Shown in pieces: positions 50,152 through 58,686 of a stretch of 64,000 bases of DNA (position 1 is the first letter of the stretch; each line of letters begins with the position of its first letter). The stretch covers positions 186,001 through 250,000 of the forward strand of contig JAFUFK010000016.1 in the NCBI GenBank assembly GCA_017469925.1. The letters are read 5' to 3'. This stretch comes from Bacteroidaceae bacterium. Lineage in GTDB: Bacteria; Bacteroidota; Bacteroidia; Bacteroidales; Bacteroidaceae. Under the pieces are notes generated by a model. That model had not been told where the DNA came from. It saw nothing but the letters and a program-made list of their open reading frames with translations, and did no database searches. A program made the position numbers and the translations under genes.

Positions 50152-50942
50152 TGTTGACGGCTGATAACAGACATCGTTTGACTGATTTCTATTTTGCATA
50201 TTGCCAAGGGGATATCCTGCTCACGAGTGAGGGGGATGTCCCCTCGGGCGTTTCTGCTCCCATCGATTTCCAGCCTTGGGAGCATGTGACAACCATAGAA
50301 CAGGACGATAGTCGCTGCCACGTCTATCGCCTCGACCACCCCGTTGTCGGGCATCCTGGCTTGCAGATGATGGGGCTTCGCAAGTCGTTCGACGTGCTTT
50401 CCCCTGAAATGTATCAGCTGGCGGGAAAGTGTGCCGAGTTGGTCTATTGGGACCAGAACTCGAAATACTGTGGCTGTTGCGGAGCCCCGATGCGCTGGGA
50501 CACCGAAATCTCGAAGCGCTGCACCGAGTGCGGAAAAGAGCTCTGGCCGCAACTACAGACGGCCATCATCGTGCGCGTGACACGAGGCGACGAAGTCTTG
50601 ATGGTCCATGCCCACAACTTCCGAGGCACCTTCTACGGGCTGGTGGCGGGTTTCGTCGAGACGGGCGAAACGCTTGAGGAGTGTGTGCAGCGCGAGGTAT
50701 GGGAGGAGACCCATCTGCGTGTCCGCGACATCCGCTACTTCGCCTCCCAGCCCTGGCCCTATCCCGCCGGACTCATGGTGGGGTTCACGGCCGAATACGA
50801 GAGTGGCGAACTCCAACTCCAGCGCTCCGAACTGGCAGGGGGAGGGTGGTTCCGGCGCGACAATCTGCCTGAAATACCTGGTCCCGTGAGCCTTGCCCGC
50901 CGACTTCTGGACGACTGGCTACAAAAAAATCATAATTCATAA
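50151..50942 (+). CDS. nudC: NADH/NAD pyrophosphatase (Nudix)
   Basis: 263 residues from the ATG at 50151. Zinc ribbon CGCCGAPMRWDTEISKRCTE with a further CxxC partner, Nudix box GFVETGETLEECVQREVWEE, and the NADH-specific motif ASQPWPYPAGLMVGF. The usual Gly near the end of the Nudix box is His here (EETHL). It hydrolyses NADH, or removes NAD caps from RNA, as known for NudC. The 3' end (KNHNS and stop) is encoded by a CATAATT heptamer tract that also overlaps the next start codon. Confidence 0.92.
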   Translation: MLTADNRHRLTDFYFAYCQGDILLTSEGDVPSGVSAPIDFQPWEHVTTIEQDDSRCHVYRLDHPVVGHPGLQMMGLRKSFDVLSPEMYQLAGKCAELVYWDQNSKYCGCCGAPMRWDTEISKRCTECGKELWPQLQTAIIVRVTRGDEVLMVHAHNFRGTFYGLVAGFVETGETLEECVQREVWEETHLRVRDIRYFASQPWPYPAGLMVGFTAEYESGELQLQRSELAGGGWFRRDNLPEIPGPVSLARRLLDDWLQKNHNS

Positions 50943-50951
50943 TTCATAATG
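50931..50951. repeat. heptamer tract (CATAATT) at the nudC stop and nucleotidase start
   Basis: CATAATT, CATAATT, CATAATG: three units supply the nudC stop codon and the downstream ATG. Confidence 0.85.
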
Positions 50952-52700
50952 AGACGAACACTATGGGCAGCATTGCTGCTGATGTCGGTGAACATGACGA
51001 TGAGTGCGAATACGACGGAAATACACCTCAAGTGGATACACACGAGCGACGTCCACGGTTCGCTCTTTGGCTACGACTATCTGCGCAAGCAGTCCGTCAG
51101 TGGTGGCCTGGCCGAGATATATGCCTTCGTGCAGGACCAGCGCCGCGAATACGGCGACCGCCTCATTGTGACCGACGGAGGCGATTGCCTCCAAGGCCAG
51201 CCTACGGCCTACTACTACAACTTTGTCGATACCCTCTCGCCCCATCTTGTGGCCGAGGCCATGAACGTGATAGACTATGACTGCGGAGCCATGGGCAACC
51301 ACGACATAGAGACGGGCCATTCGGTCTATGACCGTTGGGTGCGCGACTGCAAGTTTCCCGTTCTTGGGGCCAATGTCATCGATACACGTACGGGCGAGCC
51401 CTACCTCCAGCCCTACTATATCATTCAGCGCGCGGGCGTGAAGATTGCCGTCCTCGGCATGCTTACCCCCGCCATTCCCAACTGGTTGCCCGAGCAACTG
51501 TGGTCGGGCCTCCGTTTCGAGGACATACTCACCTCGGCCCGCAAGTGGGTTGGCATCATCCAGGAGCGCGAACGGCCCGACCTGTTCGTAGGCCTCTTCC
51601 ATAGCGGCTACGAAGACGGCATCGTCACGCCCGAGTACCGGGAGAATGCCTCGCGTCTGGTGGCCGAACAGGTGCCCGGCTTCGACCTCATCGTCTATGG
51701 CCACGACCACCGCGCAGCCACCCATCACGTAAGGAACTCTGAGGGGCATGATGTCGTTGTGGCAGGGCCTACCAGCCAAGGCAAGCGCATCGTCGAGGCC
51801 GACATTTTCCTTACGCTCGACAAGAAGGGCAGGGTGGTGGATAAGCACATCGAGGCCGGGGCTCCCAACGTGGGTGGAGGCCGACCTGAGGACGAACAGG
51901 CGTTTCTTGACAAGTTCGCCGCCCAGCGCCAAACCCTGCAGGAGTGGGTTGACCGACCCATCGGCACCCTCACCGCCCCCCTACGCGAACGCGATGCCTT
52001 CTTCGGCCCCTCCGAGTTCATCGACCTCATCCACCAGATGCAACTCGACCTGACGGGCGCCGACGTATCCTTTGCCGCCCCCCTCTCGTTCGACTCCCGA
52101 CTGCAGGCCGGCACCATTCGCGTCAGCGACATGTTTGCCCTCTACAAGTACGAGAACTTCCTCTACACCATGCGCCTGACGGGGCGCGAAATCAAGGACT
52201 TCCTTGAGATGTCCTACGGCCTCTGGACCAACCAGATGCACTCGGCCGACGACCACATCATGCTCCTCGACTCCATCCTCGACGGCGGTCGTCGCCTGGG
52301 GCTGAAGAACGTCTCCTACAACATGGACTCCGCCGCCGGCATACGGTATCTGGTCGATGTCTCCAAGCCCGTGGGCCAGCGCATCGTGATACTCTCTATG
52401 GCCGACGGCACACCCTTCAGCCTCGACCGCGACTATCGTGTCGCCATCAACAGCTACCGCGGCAACGGCGGCGGCGAACTCATCACCCGCGGGGCCGGTA
52501 TTCCCCATGCCGAACTCAAGAGCCGCATCCTCGCCAGTACCGAAAAGGACCTTCGCTATTACCTCATGCAACGCATTATCGAGCAAAAGACTGTTACACC
52601 CCGGCGACTGGGCCACTGGCGCTTCGTCCCCGACGAATGGGCCCCTGCCGCACTCGAGCGCGACCGAAAAATCCTATTCCCCAACGACCGACAGCAATGA
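50949..52700 (+). CDS. 5'-nucleotidase/UDP-sugar hydrolase-type phosphoesterase, exported
   Basis: 583 residues. Signal peptide, then the calcineurin-like metal motifs WIHTSDVHGSLFGYDYL, VTDGGDCLQGQPT, GAMGNHDIETGH, GLFHSGYEDG and VYGHDHRAATHH. From about residue 330 follows the 5'-nucleotidase C-terminal domain (DMFALYKYENFLYTMRLTGR, NSYRGNGGGELITRGAG). It dephosphorylates nucleotides or cyclic nucleotides in the periplasm. The start codon is made by a heptamer tract. Its stop overlaps the HD-gene start (ATGA). Confidence 0.9.
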   Translation: MRRTLWAALLLMSVNMTMSANTTEIHLKWIHTSDVHGSLFGYDYLRKQSVSGGLAEIYAFVQDQRREYGDRLIVTDGGDCLQGQPTAYYYNFVDTLSPHLVAEAMNVIDYDCGAMGNHDIETGHSVYDRWVRDCKFPVLGANVIDTRTGEPYLQPYYIIQRAGVKIAVLGMLTPAIPNWLPEQLWSGLRFEDILTSARKWVGIIQERERPDLFVGLFHSGYEDGIVTPEYRENASRLVAEQVPGFDLIVYGHDHRAATHHVRNSEGHDVVVAGPTSQGKRIVEADIFLTLDKKGRVVDKHIEAGAPNVGGGRPEDEQAFLDKFAAQRQTLQEWVDRPIGTLTAPLRERDAFFGPSEFIDLIHQMQLDLTGADVSFAAPLSFDSRLQAGTIRVSDMFALYKYENFLYTMRLTGREIKDFLEMSYGLWTNQMHSADDHIMLLDSILDGGRRLGLKNVSYNMDSAAGIRYLVDVSKPVGQRIVILSMADGTPFSLDRDYRVAINSYRGNGGGELITRGAGIPHAELKSRILASTEKDLRYYLMQRIIEQKTVTPRRLGHWRFVPDEWAPAALERDRKILFPNDRQQ

Positions 52701-53326
52701 AGAAAGAAGAATTCCAAGCCCTGCTCCAGCAACACGCCGAGGAGCTGGCACAGATTAAGTACTCGGCCCATTCGCTCCACGCCAGTGTCAACCAGACCTA
52801 CGACCGAGTCCACCCCTATGGCTACCACCTCGAGATGGTGGCCGACCTTGTCCGTCGCTACGCCCATAGCGTCTGTGCCGACGAGGCCGACCTGCTGCCC
52901 CTCATGTTCGGAGCCTATTTCCACGACTCCATCGAGGACGCCCGCCAGACTTACAACGACACCCTTCGCACGGCCCGTCAGTACATGTCGGAGGACCAGG
53001 CCCTCCTGGCCGCCGAGATAGTATATGCCCTCACCAACGACAAGGGCCGCACCCGCGACGAGCGTGCCGGCGACCGCTACTATCAGGGCATCCGTTCCAC
53101 TCCCTATGCCCCCTTGGTAAAACTCGCCGACCGTCTGGCCAATGCCACCTATTCGTTCCGCACCATTAGTTCCGCCAACGACTTCGGCGGCGTCAACACC
53201 CGCATGAAGGAAGTCTATCGTCGCGAGATGCCCCACTTCCTCTCCGCCATCACCGTCACCGATACCGACGACCCTCGCTACCAGCTCCCAAGCGAGATGG
53301 TTGAAGCAATTGAGGCTCTGCTCTGA
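52697..53326 (+). CDS. HD-domain hydrolase, SpoT/MESH1-like
   Basis: 209 residues from the ATG at 52697, which overlaps the previous stop. The HD signature FHDSIEDARQTYND and the later KLADRLANATYS are the motifs of the (p)ppGpp-hydrolase branch (HDxxED and KLADRLxN). No synthetase, TGS or ACT domain is present, so it would be a small stand-alone alarmone or related nucleotide hydrolase. The substrate is inferred, not shown. Co-transcribed with the 5'-nucleotidase. Confidence 0.75.
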   Translation: MKKEEFQALLQQHAEELAQIKYSAHSLHASVNQTYDRVHPYGYHLEMVADLVRRYAHSVCADEADLLPLMFGAYFHDSIEDARQTYNDTLRTARQYMSEDQALLAAEIVYALTNDKGRTRDERAGDRYYQGIRSTPYAPLVKLADRLANATYSFRTISSANDFGGVNTRMKEVYRREMPHFLSAITVTDTDDPRYQLPSEMVEAIEALL

Positions 53327-53347
53327 CACAATTAAGTGTCGGGACTT

Positions 53348-53435
53348 GTGCCACCAATGGCACAACCCCGTGCCACCAATGGCACAACTCCGTGCCACCA
53401 ATGGCACAACCCTGTGCCACCCGTGGCACAGCCTG
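53348..53435. repeat. 22-nt-period array E (palindromic GTGCCACCAATGGCAC core)
   Basis: Four units start at exactly 53348, 53370, 53392 and 53414. Three carry the 16-nt near-palindrome exactly and the last is a variant (GTGCCACCCGTGGCAC). Spacers are AACCCC, AACTCC, AACCCT. A different hairpin (GACAC / GTGTC) precedes it at 53325-53340. Confidence 0.93.
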
Positions 53436-53537
53436 ATGACCTTGTAGTAATCTTATTTTCGACTTGTAAGGCAGGCCCTTTTTTCGTTAAAAGAGCCTAA
53501 ATGTGCACTTGCGCTTGCACGTGTGCGAGGGATTTTG

Positions 53538-53545
53538 TACCTTTG
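53538..53545 (+). promoter_or_regulatory. -7 promoter element TACCTTTG
   Basis: Lies 36 nt before the PCMD gene ATG. Confidence 0.6.
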
Positions 53546-53581
53546 CAGGCAAATTGTGTGATAAACAGAAAACGCTTGACT

Positions 53582-54526
53582 ATGAAAAGAATAGCATTGA
53601 TAGCCCTCGTGTCACTGATAGCCTTTGGTGCACAGGCGCAGGAGGAACTGATGAAGTATGGCGACTTTGAGTCGTGGGTGACGCGCACCATCACCGAGAG
53701 TAAAATCATCGGCGGCAAGACGAAGTCGATGGTGGAGGTGGGCCCGAACATGAAGTACGAGCCTAAGGTGTATAAGAACCAGGGCGGTTCGATATGGGGC
53801 ACGAGCAACATCTATGCCCACGTGAAGGGCATCTCGAAGACGAACACCAGTGTCTATAAGGACACGCACAACGGCGGCACGTGCATTAAGTTGCGTACGC
53901 ACGTCGAGGGCGTGAAGGTGCTCGGTATGGTGAACATCTACGTCATCGCTGCCGGCTCCATCTTCACGGGCGAGATGGTGGAACCCATCACGAGCAGTTC
54001 GAACCCCTTCCGCTACCTGAACCTGGGCATCCCCTGCACGCGCCGGCCGAAGGCGGTGAAGTTCGACTACAAGGTGCAACTGTCCGACTCGGCCAACGTC
54101 AGGATGACGGGCTTCAGCCGCAAGAAGACGATGGCTACGAAGGACTATTGCGACGCCCAGTGCTACCTGCAGAAGCGTTGGGAGGACGAGGACGGCAACA
54201 TCCACGCCCTGCGCATCGGAACGCTGGTCCACCGCTTCACCTCGTCGGTAAAGACGTGGCAGGAGGGCAAGTCGTTCCCGATTCACTACGGCGACATCAC
54301 GGGCGAGAGCTACTACCGCGGTTACATGGGCCTGCTGACGGGCGACAACGCCATCTATGCCACCAACAGCAAGGGCAAGCAGGTGAAGGTGACCGAAGAG
54401 GGTTGGGCCGACGCTGGCGAGACGCCGACACACATTATCGTGAAGTTCAACTCGAGTTGCGGCGGTGCCTACATCGGTTCGCCAGGCAATACCCTGTGGA
54501 TTGATAACGTGAAGTTGGTGTATTGA
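53582..54526 (+). CDS. PCMD-domain exported protein
   Basis: 314 residues from the ATG at 53582, chosen for the signal peptide MKRIALIALVSLIAFGAQAQ. The mature chain (EELMKYGDFESWVTRTITES, YLNLGIPCTRRPKAVKFDYK, CGGAYIGSPGNTLWIDNVKL) is the putative carbohydrate-metabolism domain (PCMD), a beta-sandwich common in Bacteroidales and possibly glycan-binding. No enzyme motif is seen. It has its own promoter and is followed by nspC after 19 nt. Confidence 0.82.
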   Translation: MKRIALIALVSLIAFGAQAQEELMKYGDFESWVTRTITESKIIGGKTKSMVEVGPNMKYEPKVYKNQGGSIWGTSNIYAHVKGISKTNTSVYKDTHNGGTCIKLRTHVEGVKVLGMVNIYVIAAGSIFTGEMVEPITSSSNPFRYLNLGIPCTRRPKAVKFDYKVQLSDSANVRMTGFSRKKTMATKDYCDAQCYLQKRWEDEDGNIHALRIGTLVHRFTSSVKTWQEGKSFPIHYGDITGESYYRGYMGLLTGDNAIYATNSKGKQVKVTEEGWADAGETPTHIIVKFNSSCGGAYIGSPGNTLWIDNVKLVY

Positions 54527-54545
54527 TAGAATCAAAAATTAAGAA

Positions 54546-55730
54546 TTGGAAATAAAGACACCATATTACTTGGTAGAGGAGAGGTTGCTCAGGCGCAACC
54601 TCTCGCTGATTCGGCAGGTAGCCGAGGAGAGTGGGGCAGAGGTGATTCTGGCCTTCAAGGCCTTTGCCCTGTGGCGGACGTTCCCCATATTCCGTGAATA
54701 CATTGGTCACACGACAGCCAGCAGCCTCTACGAGGCCCGCTTGGCGATGGAGGAGTTTGGCAGCCCGGCCCATACCTATAGCCCTGCCTATACGGAGGAG
54801 GACTTCCCGACCATTCTCAGGTGCAGTAGTCACATCACCTTCAACAGCCTCAGTCAGCTCGGTCGCTTCCGCCCGATGGTGGAGGCCTACAATCAGGAGC
54901 ATCCCGAGCGACGCGTGTCGTGTGGCCTGCGCGTGAATCCCGAGTATAGCGAGATTGAGACCGAACTTTATAATCCCTGCGCCCCCGGTTCGCGCTTTGG
55001 CGTCCTGGCCGAGGACCTCTCACCTCTCACCCCTCACCTCTCACCCCTCACCCCTCACCTCATAGAGGGCTTCCACTGCCACAACCATTGTGAGAGTTCG
55101 GCCGAGGCCCTGCGGGAGAGCCTGAAACATCTGGAGGCGAAGTTCGGGCGGTGGCTACCTCAGCTGAAGTGGCTCAACCTGGGTGGTGGTCACCTGATGA
55201 CGCGCAAGGACTACAACGTCGGTCTGCTCGTCTCTTTAATAAAGGAATTGCGCGCGCGATACCCGAATCTCAGGATTATCCTGGAGCCTGGCAGCGCCTT
55301 CGCCTGGCAGACGGGACCGCTGGTGTCGAGCGTGGTGGATGTGGTGGAGAATCATGGCATCCGCACGGCCATCCTGGACGTCTCGTTCACCTGTCACATG
55401 CCCGACTGCCTGGAGATGCCCTACCAGCCCGAAGTGCGCGGGGCGCAGATGGTGGACTCCTCTCACCCCGCACCTCTCACCCCTCACCACCTCTACAGAT
55501 TGGGCGGCAACAGTTGTCTCAGTGGCGACTACATGGGCCTGTGGGCCTTCGACCATGAACTGCAGGTGGGGGAGCAGGTCGTCTTCGAAGACATGATACA
55601 CTACACGACGGTGAAGACCACCATGTTCAACGGCATCCACCATCCCTCTATCGTGCTCCGGCGGATGGATGGGGAGATGGAGGTCCTGCGACAGTTTACT
55701 TACGAAGACTATCGCGACCGCATGTGCTAA
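54546..55730 (+). CDS. nspC: carboxynorspermidine decarboxylase
   Basis: 394 residues from a TTG start in an AT-rich heptamer-like context; no ATG fits. PLP-dependent, alanine-racemase-type fold. VILAFKAFALW carries the PLP lysine; GLRVNPEYSEIETELYNPCA, FHCHNHCESS, GGGHLMTRKDYN, and YRLGGNSCLSGDYMG with the second-site Cys complete the active site. It makes (nor)spermidine in the alternative polyamine pathway. Two in-frame heptamer tracts (55016-55064 and 55468-55492) insert Ser/Pro/Leu/Thr/His-rich loops absent from the usual protein, the first directly before the conserved histidine motif. Confidence 0.92.
   Translation: MEIKTPYYLVEERLLRRNLSLIRQVAEESGAEVILAFKAFALWRTFPIFREYIGHTTASSLYEARLAMEEFGSPAHTYSPAYTEEDFPTILRCSSHITFNSLSQLGRFRPMVEAYNQEHPERRVSCGLRVNPEYSEIETELYNPCAPGSRFGVLAEDLSPLTPHLSPLTPHLIEGFHCHNHCESSAEALRESLKHLEAKFGRWLPQLKWLNLGGGHLMTRKDYNVGLLVSLIKELRARYPNLRIILEPGSAFAWQTGPLVSSVVDVVENHGIRTAILDVSFTCHMPDCLEMPYQPEVRGAQMVDSSHPAPLTPHHLYRLGGNSCLSGDYMGLWAFDHELQVGEQVVFEDMIHYTTVKTTMFNGIHHPSIVLRRMDGEMEVLRQFTYEDYRDRMC
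55016..55064. repeat. heptamer tract (7 units, CCTCTCA / CCCCTCA) inside nspC
   Basis: Seven tandem 7-nt units, 49 nt, in frame as the periodic peptide LSPLTPHLSPLTPH. Confidence 0.92.
55468..55492. repeat. second heptamer tract inside nspC
   Basis: CCCCGCA, CCTCTCA, CCCCTCA in series, encoding HPAPLTPH before YRLGGNSCLSGD. Confidence 0.8.
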
Positions 55731-55732
55731 AG

Positions 55733-55763
55733 CACTTTTTTCGACCGTTTTACGAAAAAAGTG
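55733..55763 (+). terminator. terminator-like hairpin after nspC
   Basis: CACTTTTTTCG / CGAAAAAAGTG, 11-bp perfect stem. Confidence 0.6.
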
Positions 55764-55796
55764 AGACAAAGGTTTGGTCGGTTCACGGAAATGTTG

Positions 55797-55804
55797 TACC
55801 TTTG
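55797..55804 (+). promoter_or_regulatory. tRNA-cluster promoter: TTTG, 20-nt spacer, TACCTTTG
   Basis: TTTG at 55773-55776, -7 element at 55797. The first tRNA begins 43 nt later. Confidence 0.65.
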
Positions 55805-55847
55805 CATTCGCAATTCGGAGGAATAGCCAAAGAAATGTTGAAAAGAT

Positions 55848-55920
55848 GCGGCAATAGCTCAGTTGGTAGAGCACAACCTTGCCAAGGTTGGGGTCGCGAG
55901 TTCGAGTCTCGTTTGCCGCT
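55848..55920 (+). tRNA. tRNA-Gly(GCC)
   Basis: 73 nt. Acceptor GCGGCAA/TTGCCGC, anticodon loop TTGCCAA, T arm GCGAG-TTCGAGT-CTCGT. CCA not encoded. First of a three-tRNA cluster. Confidence 0.95.
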
Positions 55921-55946
55921 CTTTTTTATTTGACATGATGCAAGTT

Positions 55947-56027
55947 GCCCAGGTGGCGGAATGGTAGACGCGCTCGTTTCAGGTGCGAGTGTTGAGAGAC
56001 GTGCAGGTTCGAGTCCTGTTCTGGGCA
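55947..56027 (+). tRNA. tRNA-Leu(CAG)
   Basis: 81 nt, class II with a short variable arm. Acceptor GCCCAGG/TCTGGGC, anticodon loop TTCAGGT, so anticodon CAG reading CUG. Confidence 0.93.
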
Positions 56028-56038
56028 CACCATCGAAT

Positions 56039-56121
56039 GGAGAGGTGGCGGAATGGTAGACGCGCTACTTTGAGGGGGTAGTGTCAATTGTGACGTGGGA
56101 GTTCGAGTCTCCTCCTCTTCA
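56039..56121 (+). tRNA. tRNA-Leu(GAG)
   Basis: 83 nt, class II. Acceptor GGAGAGG/CCTCTTC with one G:U, anticodon loop TTGAGGG, so anticodon GAG reading CUC/CUU. 11 nt after the previous tRNA-Leu and similar to it in the D arm. Confidence 0.93.
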
Positions 56122-56218
56122 CTTCGATACGCAGAAGTCGCCTTTTTTATAGTTTAAGTTTTTAGATATCCTCATCCCCGAAAGGGGATTTTCTCGTTTA
56201 TAACCCCCTCCATTCTCT

Positions 56219-57172
56219 TTAGTTCTCCCCCTTAGCCTTATTTATCTGCCAGCTGTTGTAGAGGTTGTGCCATACGCAGTAGAACCCGCCGGCAATGCTT
56301 GTGACGGGTGTCATGAACGTGTAGCCCATCCAGATGGCAAAGACCGTGTTCTTCTGTCCGCACGACTGGGCAGCACTGACGGGGTCGCCATACCGGTGAC
56401 CCATGCGGCGCCCGAAGGCAAACTGCACGATGCACGTGAGCAACGATACGGCGGCCAGTGCCAACTGGTAGCCCCAGGGCATGTGGCTGTGAATGATGCT
56501 TCTGACCGTGACGGCAATGGCCAGCGAGAGGCCGACGGCCCAGAGATAGAAGGGGAGGTCGCGAGCCTGTGAGATTCGTTCGGTGGTCTTTGGCGATAGC
56601 CAGCGCACGATGACAGACAGGAAGAAGGGACCCAGCAGGAGCGGGAAGACGCGACTGAGGATGGTCATAAACGAGGCCAAGAACGTCTGGCCGGGATGGG
56701 GGTGAAGGAGCGGCACCACGGCGGGGACGAGCAGTGCCACGGCCAGGTTGATGATGATGGTGTAGGCCATCAGCGTTCCGGCATTTCCGCCCAACTTGCG
56801 GGTGACTACGGCTGCTGCGGTGGCCGTGGGGCAAATGAGGCATAGCATTCCACCCTCGACGACGACGCGCCAGTGGGGATTGCCGATGACGTAGTAGAGC
56901 AGGGCACCCAGCAGGAAAGCCAGTGCCTGGAACATGAGCAACCACCCTTGCCAGGGGGCCAGGCGGAGGTCGCTGGGGCGTACCTTGCAGAAGGTGAGGA
57001 ACAGGATGGCGAAGAGCAGCAAGGGTTGGATGACGGCTATCGCCTCAGAGGCGAACTGGTGGGTGGCGTCGAACCAAGGGATGCTGACATAGGCAAAATA
57101 ACCAAGGGCCCCCAGCAGCATCGAGACGGGGAGGGTCCAGTTCTTGAGAAAAGTGATAACGCGCTCAAACAT
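56219..57172 (-). CDS. bile acid:sodium symporter-type (BASS) transporter
   Basis: 317 residues from the ATG at 57172. The upstream in-frame ATG at 57190 lies beyond the TAACTTTG element at 57178, so it cannot be used from that promoter. About nine or ten membrane spans. GGMLCLICPTATAAAVVTRK and GGNAGTLMAYTIIINLAVAL correspond to the paired discontinuous helices of BASS proteins. QSCGQKNTVFAIWMGYTFM is the second core motif. Natural substrate unknown (organic anion). The transcript is probably leaderless. Confidence 0.8.
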   Translation of the reverse strand: MFERVITFLKNWTLPVSMLLGALGYFAYVSIPWFDATHQFASEAIAVIQPLLLFAILFLTFCKVRPSDLRLAPWQGWLLMFQALAFLLGALLYYVIGNPHWRVVVEGGMLCLICPTATAAAVVTRKLGGNAGTLMAYTIIINLAVALLVPAVVPLLHPHPGQTFLASFMTILSRVFPLLLGPFFLSVIVRWLSPKTTERISQARDLPFYLWAVGLSLAIAVTVRSIIHSHMPWGYQLALAAVSLLTCIVQFAFGRRMGHRYGDPVSAAQSCGQKNTVFAIWMGYTFMTPVTSIAGGFYCVWHNLYNSWQINKAKGEN

Positions 57173-57177
57173 ACGTA

Positions 57178-57185
57178 CAAAGTTA
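57178..57185 (-). promoter_or_regulatory. -7 promoter element TAACTTTG
   Basis: Five bases before the BASS ATG. Confidence 0.6.
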
Positions 57186-57217
57186 CGCAATTATTTCCGT
57201 ATCTCGGCATATTTTAT

Positions 57218-57225
57218 TACATTTG
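57218..57225 (+). promoter_or_regulatory. -7 promoter element TACATTTG
   Basis: Reads toward the hypothetical gene at 57259, leader about 27 nt; rules out the in-frame codon at 57223. Confidence 0.6.
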
Positions 57226-57258
57226 CACCCGAAAATCATAGAAACATATTTTACGAAT

Positions 57259-57852
57259 ATGAATTTATACCTCCGATTCTTTAACGATGAGGTGTTGGTC
57301 GAATCAGCCGACCAGGCTTTGGCGTTCCTGACACAAATTCCCGATATTAAGATTACCGACGCGATTTTCCGCGAGTTGCAGCGTTATGCCGAAAGCTCAA
57401 ATCCCTATCCGAAGCGCTTCAAGGTGGCCCCTAAGGCCTACTTTATCGTGATAAAGACCACGGCGCAGACGCTGGAGGAGTTTAAGGCTTACACCCCCGA
57501 GGTTGCAGCCAACAACGTGGCAGAAGGCGAGACCGGTGTCGGCAACGGTAGTGAGGAGGCTCCCGTACGTCCCGAATCGGGCAAGGAAATTCTGGCACGC
57601 ACACTTGCTGCCGAGCGCCCGGGATGGTATAAGGCTTCGATAAAGTTCAAGCGTGTGGTATCGATAGAGGGGACGAACAAGTTCCGCTACCTGGATACTG
57701 AGTTTGCTGCCAGGCTGAAGGCTTACAGCACGCAGGACTGCTACAATCGCATCATCGACCACCTGCGTACGCGTGCCGATATCGACCCTCGTAGCCAGTT
57801 CCCTTCGATACGCGGCCGCAACTTTAAGGCCGAGTTCCTCGGAATGGAATAA
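57259..57852 (+). CDS. conserved hypothetical protein, 197 aa
   Basis: Begins MNLYLRFFNDEVLVESADQA, cytosolic, mixed alpha/beta. The middle has an acidic, probably flexible linker (NNVAEGETGVGNGSEEAPVR). The C-terminal part (RPGWYKASIKFKRVVSIEGT, then FPSIRGRNFKAEFLG) looks folded and basic, which would suit nucleic-acid binding, but I do not recognise a family. The stop is 12 nt from the convergent lysozyme gene. Confidence 0.75.
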   Translation: MNLYLRFFNDEVLVESADQALAFLTQIPDIKITDAIFRELQRYAESSNPYPKRFKVAPKAYFIVIKTTAQTLEEFKAYTPEVAANNVAEGETGVGNGSEEAPVRPESGKEILARTLAAERPGWYKASIKFKRVVSIEGTNKFRYLDTEFAARLKAYSTQDCYNRIIDHLRTRADIDPRSQFPSIRGRNFKAEFLGME

Positions 57853-57864
57853 GGGAAAAAGGAT

Positions 57865-58668
57865 TTACCGCTTTTTAATAAGAATGTCGCGCAGACTGTA
57901 GTTGTCCATAAAACAACTCTGGTCCACGGCTCCGCGTATGCCCTTTACGCGACCGCTTGCGCTGAATTGCCACATGGCAAACTTGGGATTGCCCACGAGT
58001 TCGGGCACGCCTTCGCTGTACTTCGCAATCATGAAGAGATAGTCGTCGAAGTAACCGCTCAGGTACTTGTTGTAGAAATTCTGTCCCGTGTAGATGATGG
58101 GACGGACGCCATAGTAGTCCTCAACGCTACGGAGAAACTGCTTTAGCCGAGCGCGCATGTCGGCGGGTGAAGCCTTTCCGCGTACCTCGACGTCAATCAT
58201 CGGGACAAGGTCGTGGTCGCGCAGGTTGGGAACGACCGAGGTCAGGTTCTTCAGTTGGGCCGTAGGAGCTGCCGTCGGGCTGAAGAAATGGTAGCAGCCT
58301 ACGGGAATGCCCGCACGATGAGCCTCGCGCAGATTGGTCTGGAACATGTTATCGACGAGCCCCGCATTCTCTGTGGCCTTGATATAGACGTAGCTGACGT
58401 TGGGGTCGTCGGCCACCTGGTCCCAGTTGATACGGTTTTGGTAGTGAGAAACGTCGATACCCCGCTTGCCCATGGTATGCTGGCGACGACGCACGACTAC
58501 GACGTCCTGCGGATGGCTCATGGCCTTCTCGGGGACGAGGGCATGCATCAGCGCATCGGGCTCCATGTACGTCAGTTGGGGAGTCGTGTTTGGCGACTTC
58601 CGTTTCTCGGCTTGGGCTGTCGTCGTGATGACGAGCAGGGCGAGCAATATGACGTACAGACGGTTCAT
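57865..58668 (-). CDS. GH25 lysozyme (N-acetylmuramidase), exported
   Basis: 267 residues. Signal peptide MNRLYVILLALLVITTTAQA, a 50-residue basic linker, then the GH25 barrel: GIDVSHYQNRINWDQV, YIKATENAGLVDNMFQTNL, VGCYHFFSPTAAPTAQLK, VPMIDVEVRGKASP with the catalytic Asp/Glu pair, and MWQFSASGRVKGIRGAVD. It cuts peptidoglycan, and the enzyme is periplasmic or secreted. It may serve cell-wall turnover; no phage genes are nearby. Confidence 0.92.
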   Translation of the reverse strand: MNRLYVILLALLVITTTAQAEKRKSPNTTPQLTYMEPDALMHALVPEKAMSHPQDVVVVRRRQHTMGKRGIDVSHYQNRINWDQVADDPNVSYVYIKATENAGLVDNMFQTNLREAHRAGIPVGCYHFFSPTAAPTAQLKNLTSVVPNLRDHDLVPMIDVEVRGKASPADMRARLKQFLRSVEDYYGVRPIIYTGQNFYNKYLSGYFDDYLFMIAKYSEGVPELVGNPKFAMWQFSASGRVKGIRGAVDQSCFMDNYSLRDILIKKR

Positions 58669-58686
58669 GCGGACTTCTTAGTAACA

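Noticed and set aside
55848-56121. Integrative-element attachment site at the tRNA cluster
   Set aside because: No integrase gene and no repeated tRNA 3' end found in the window.
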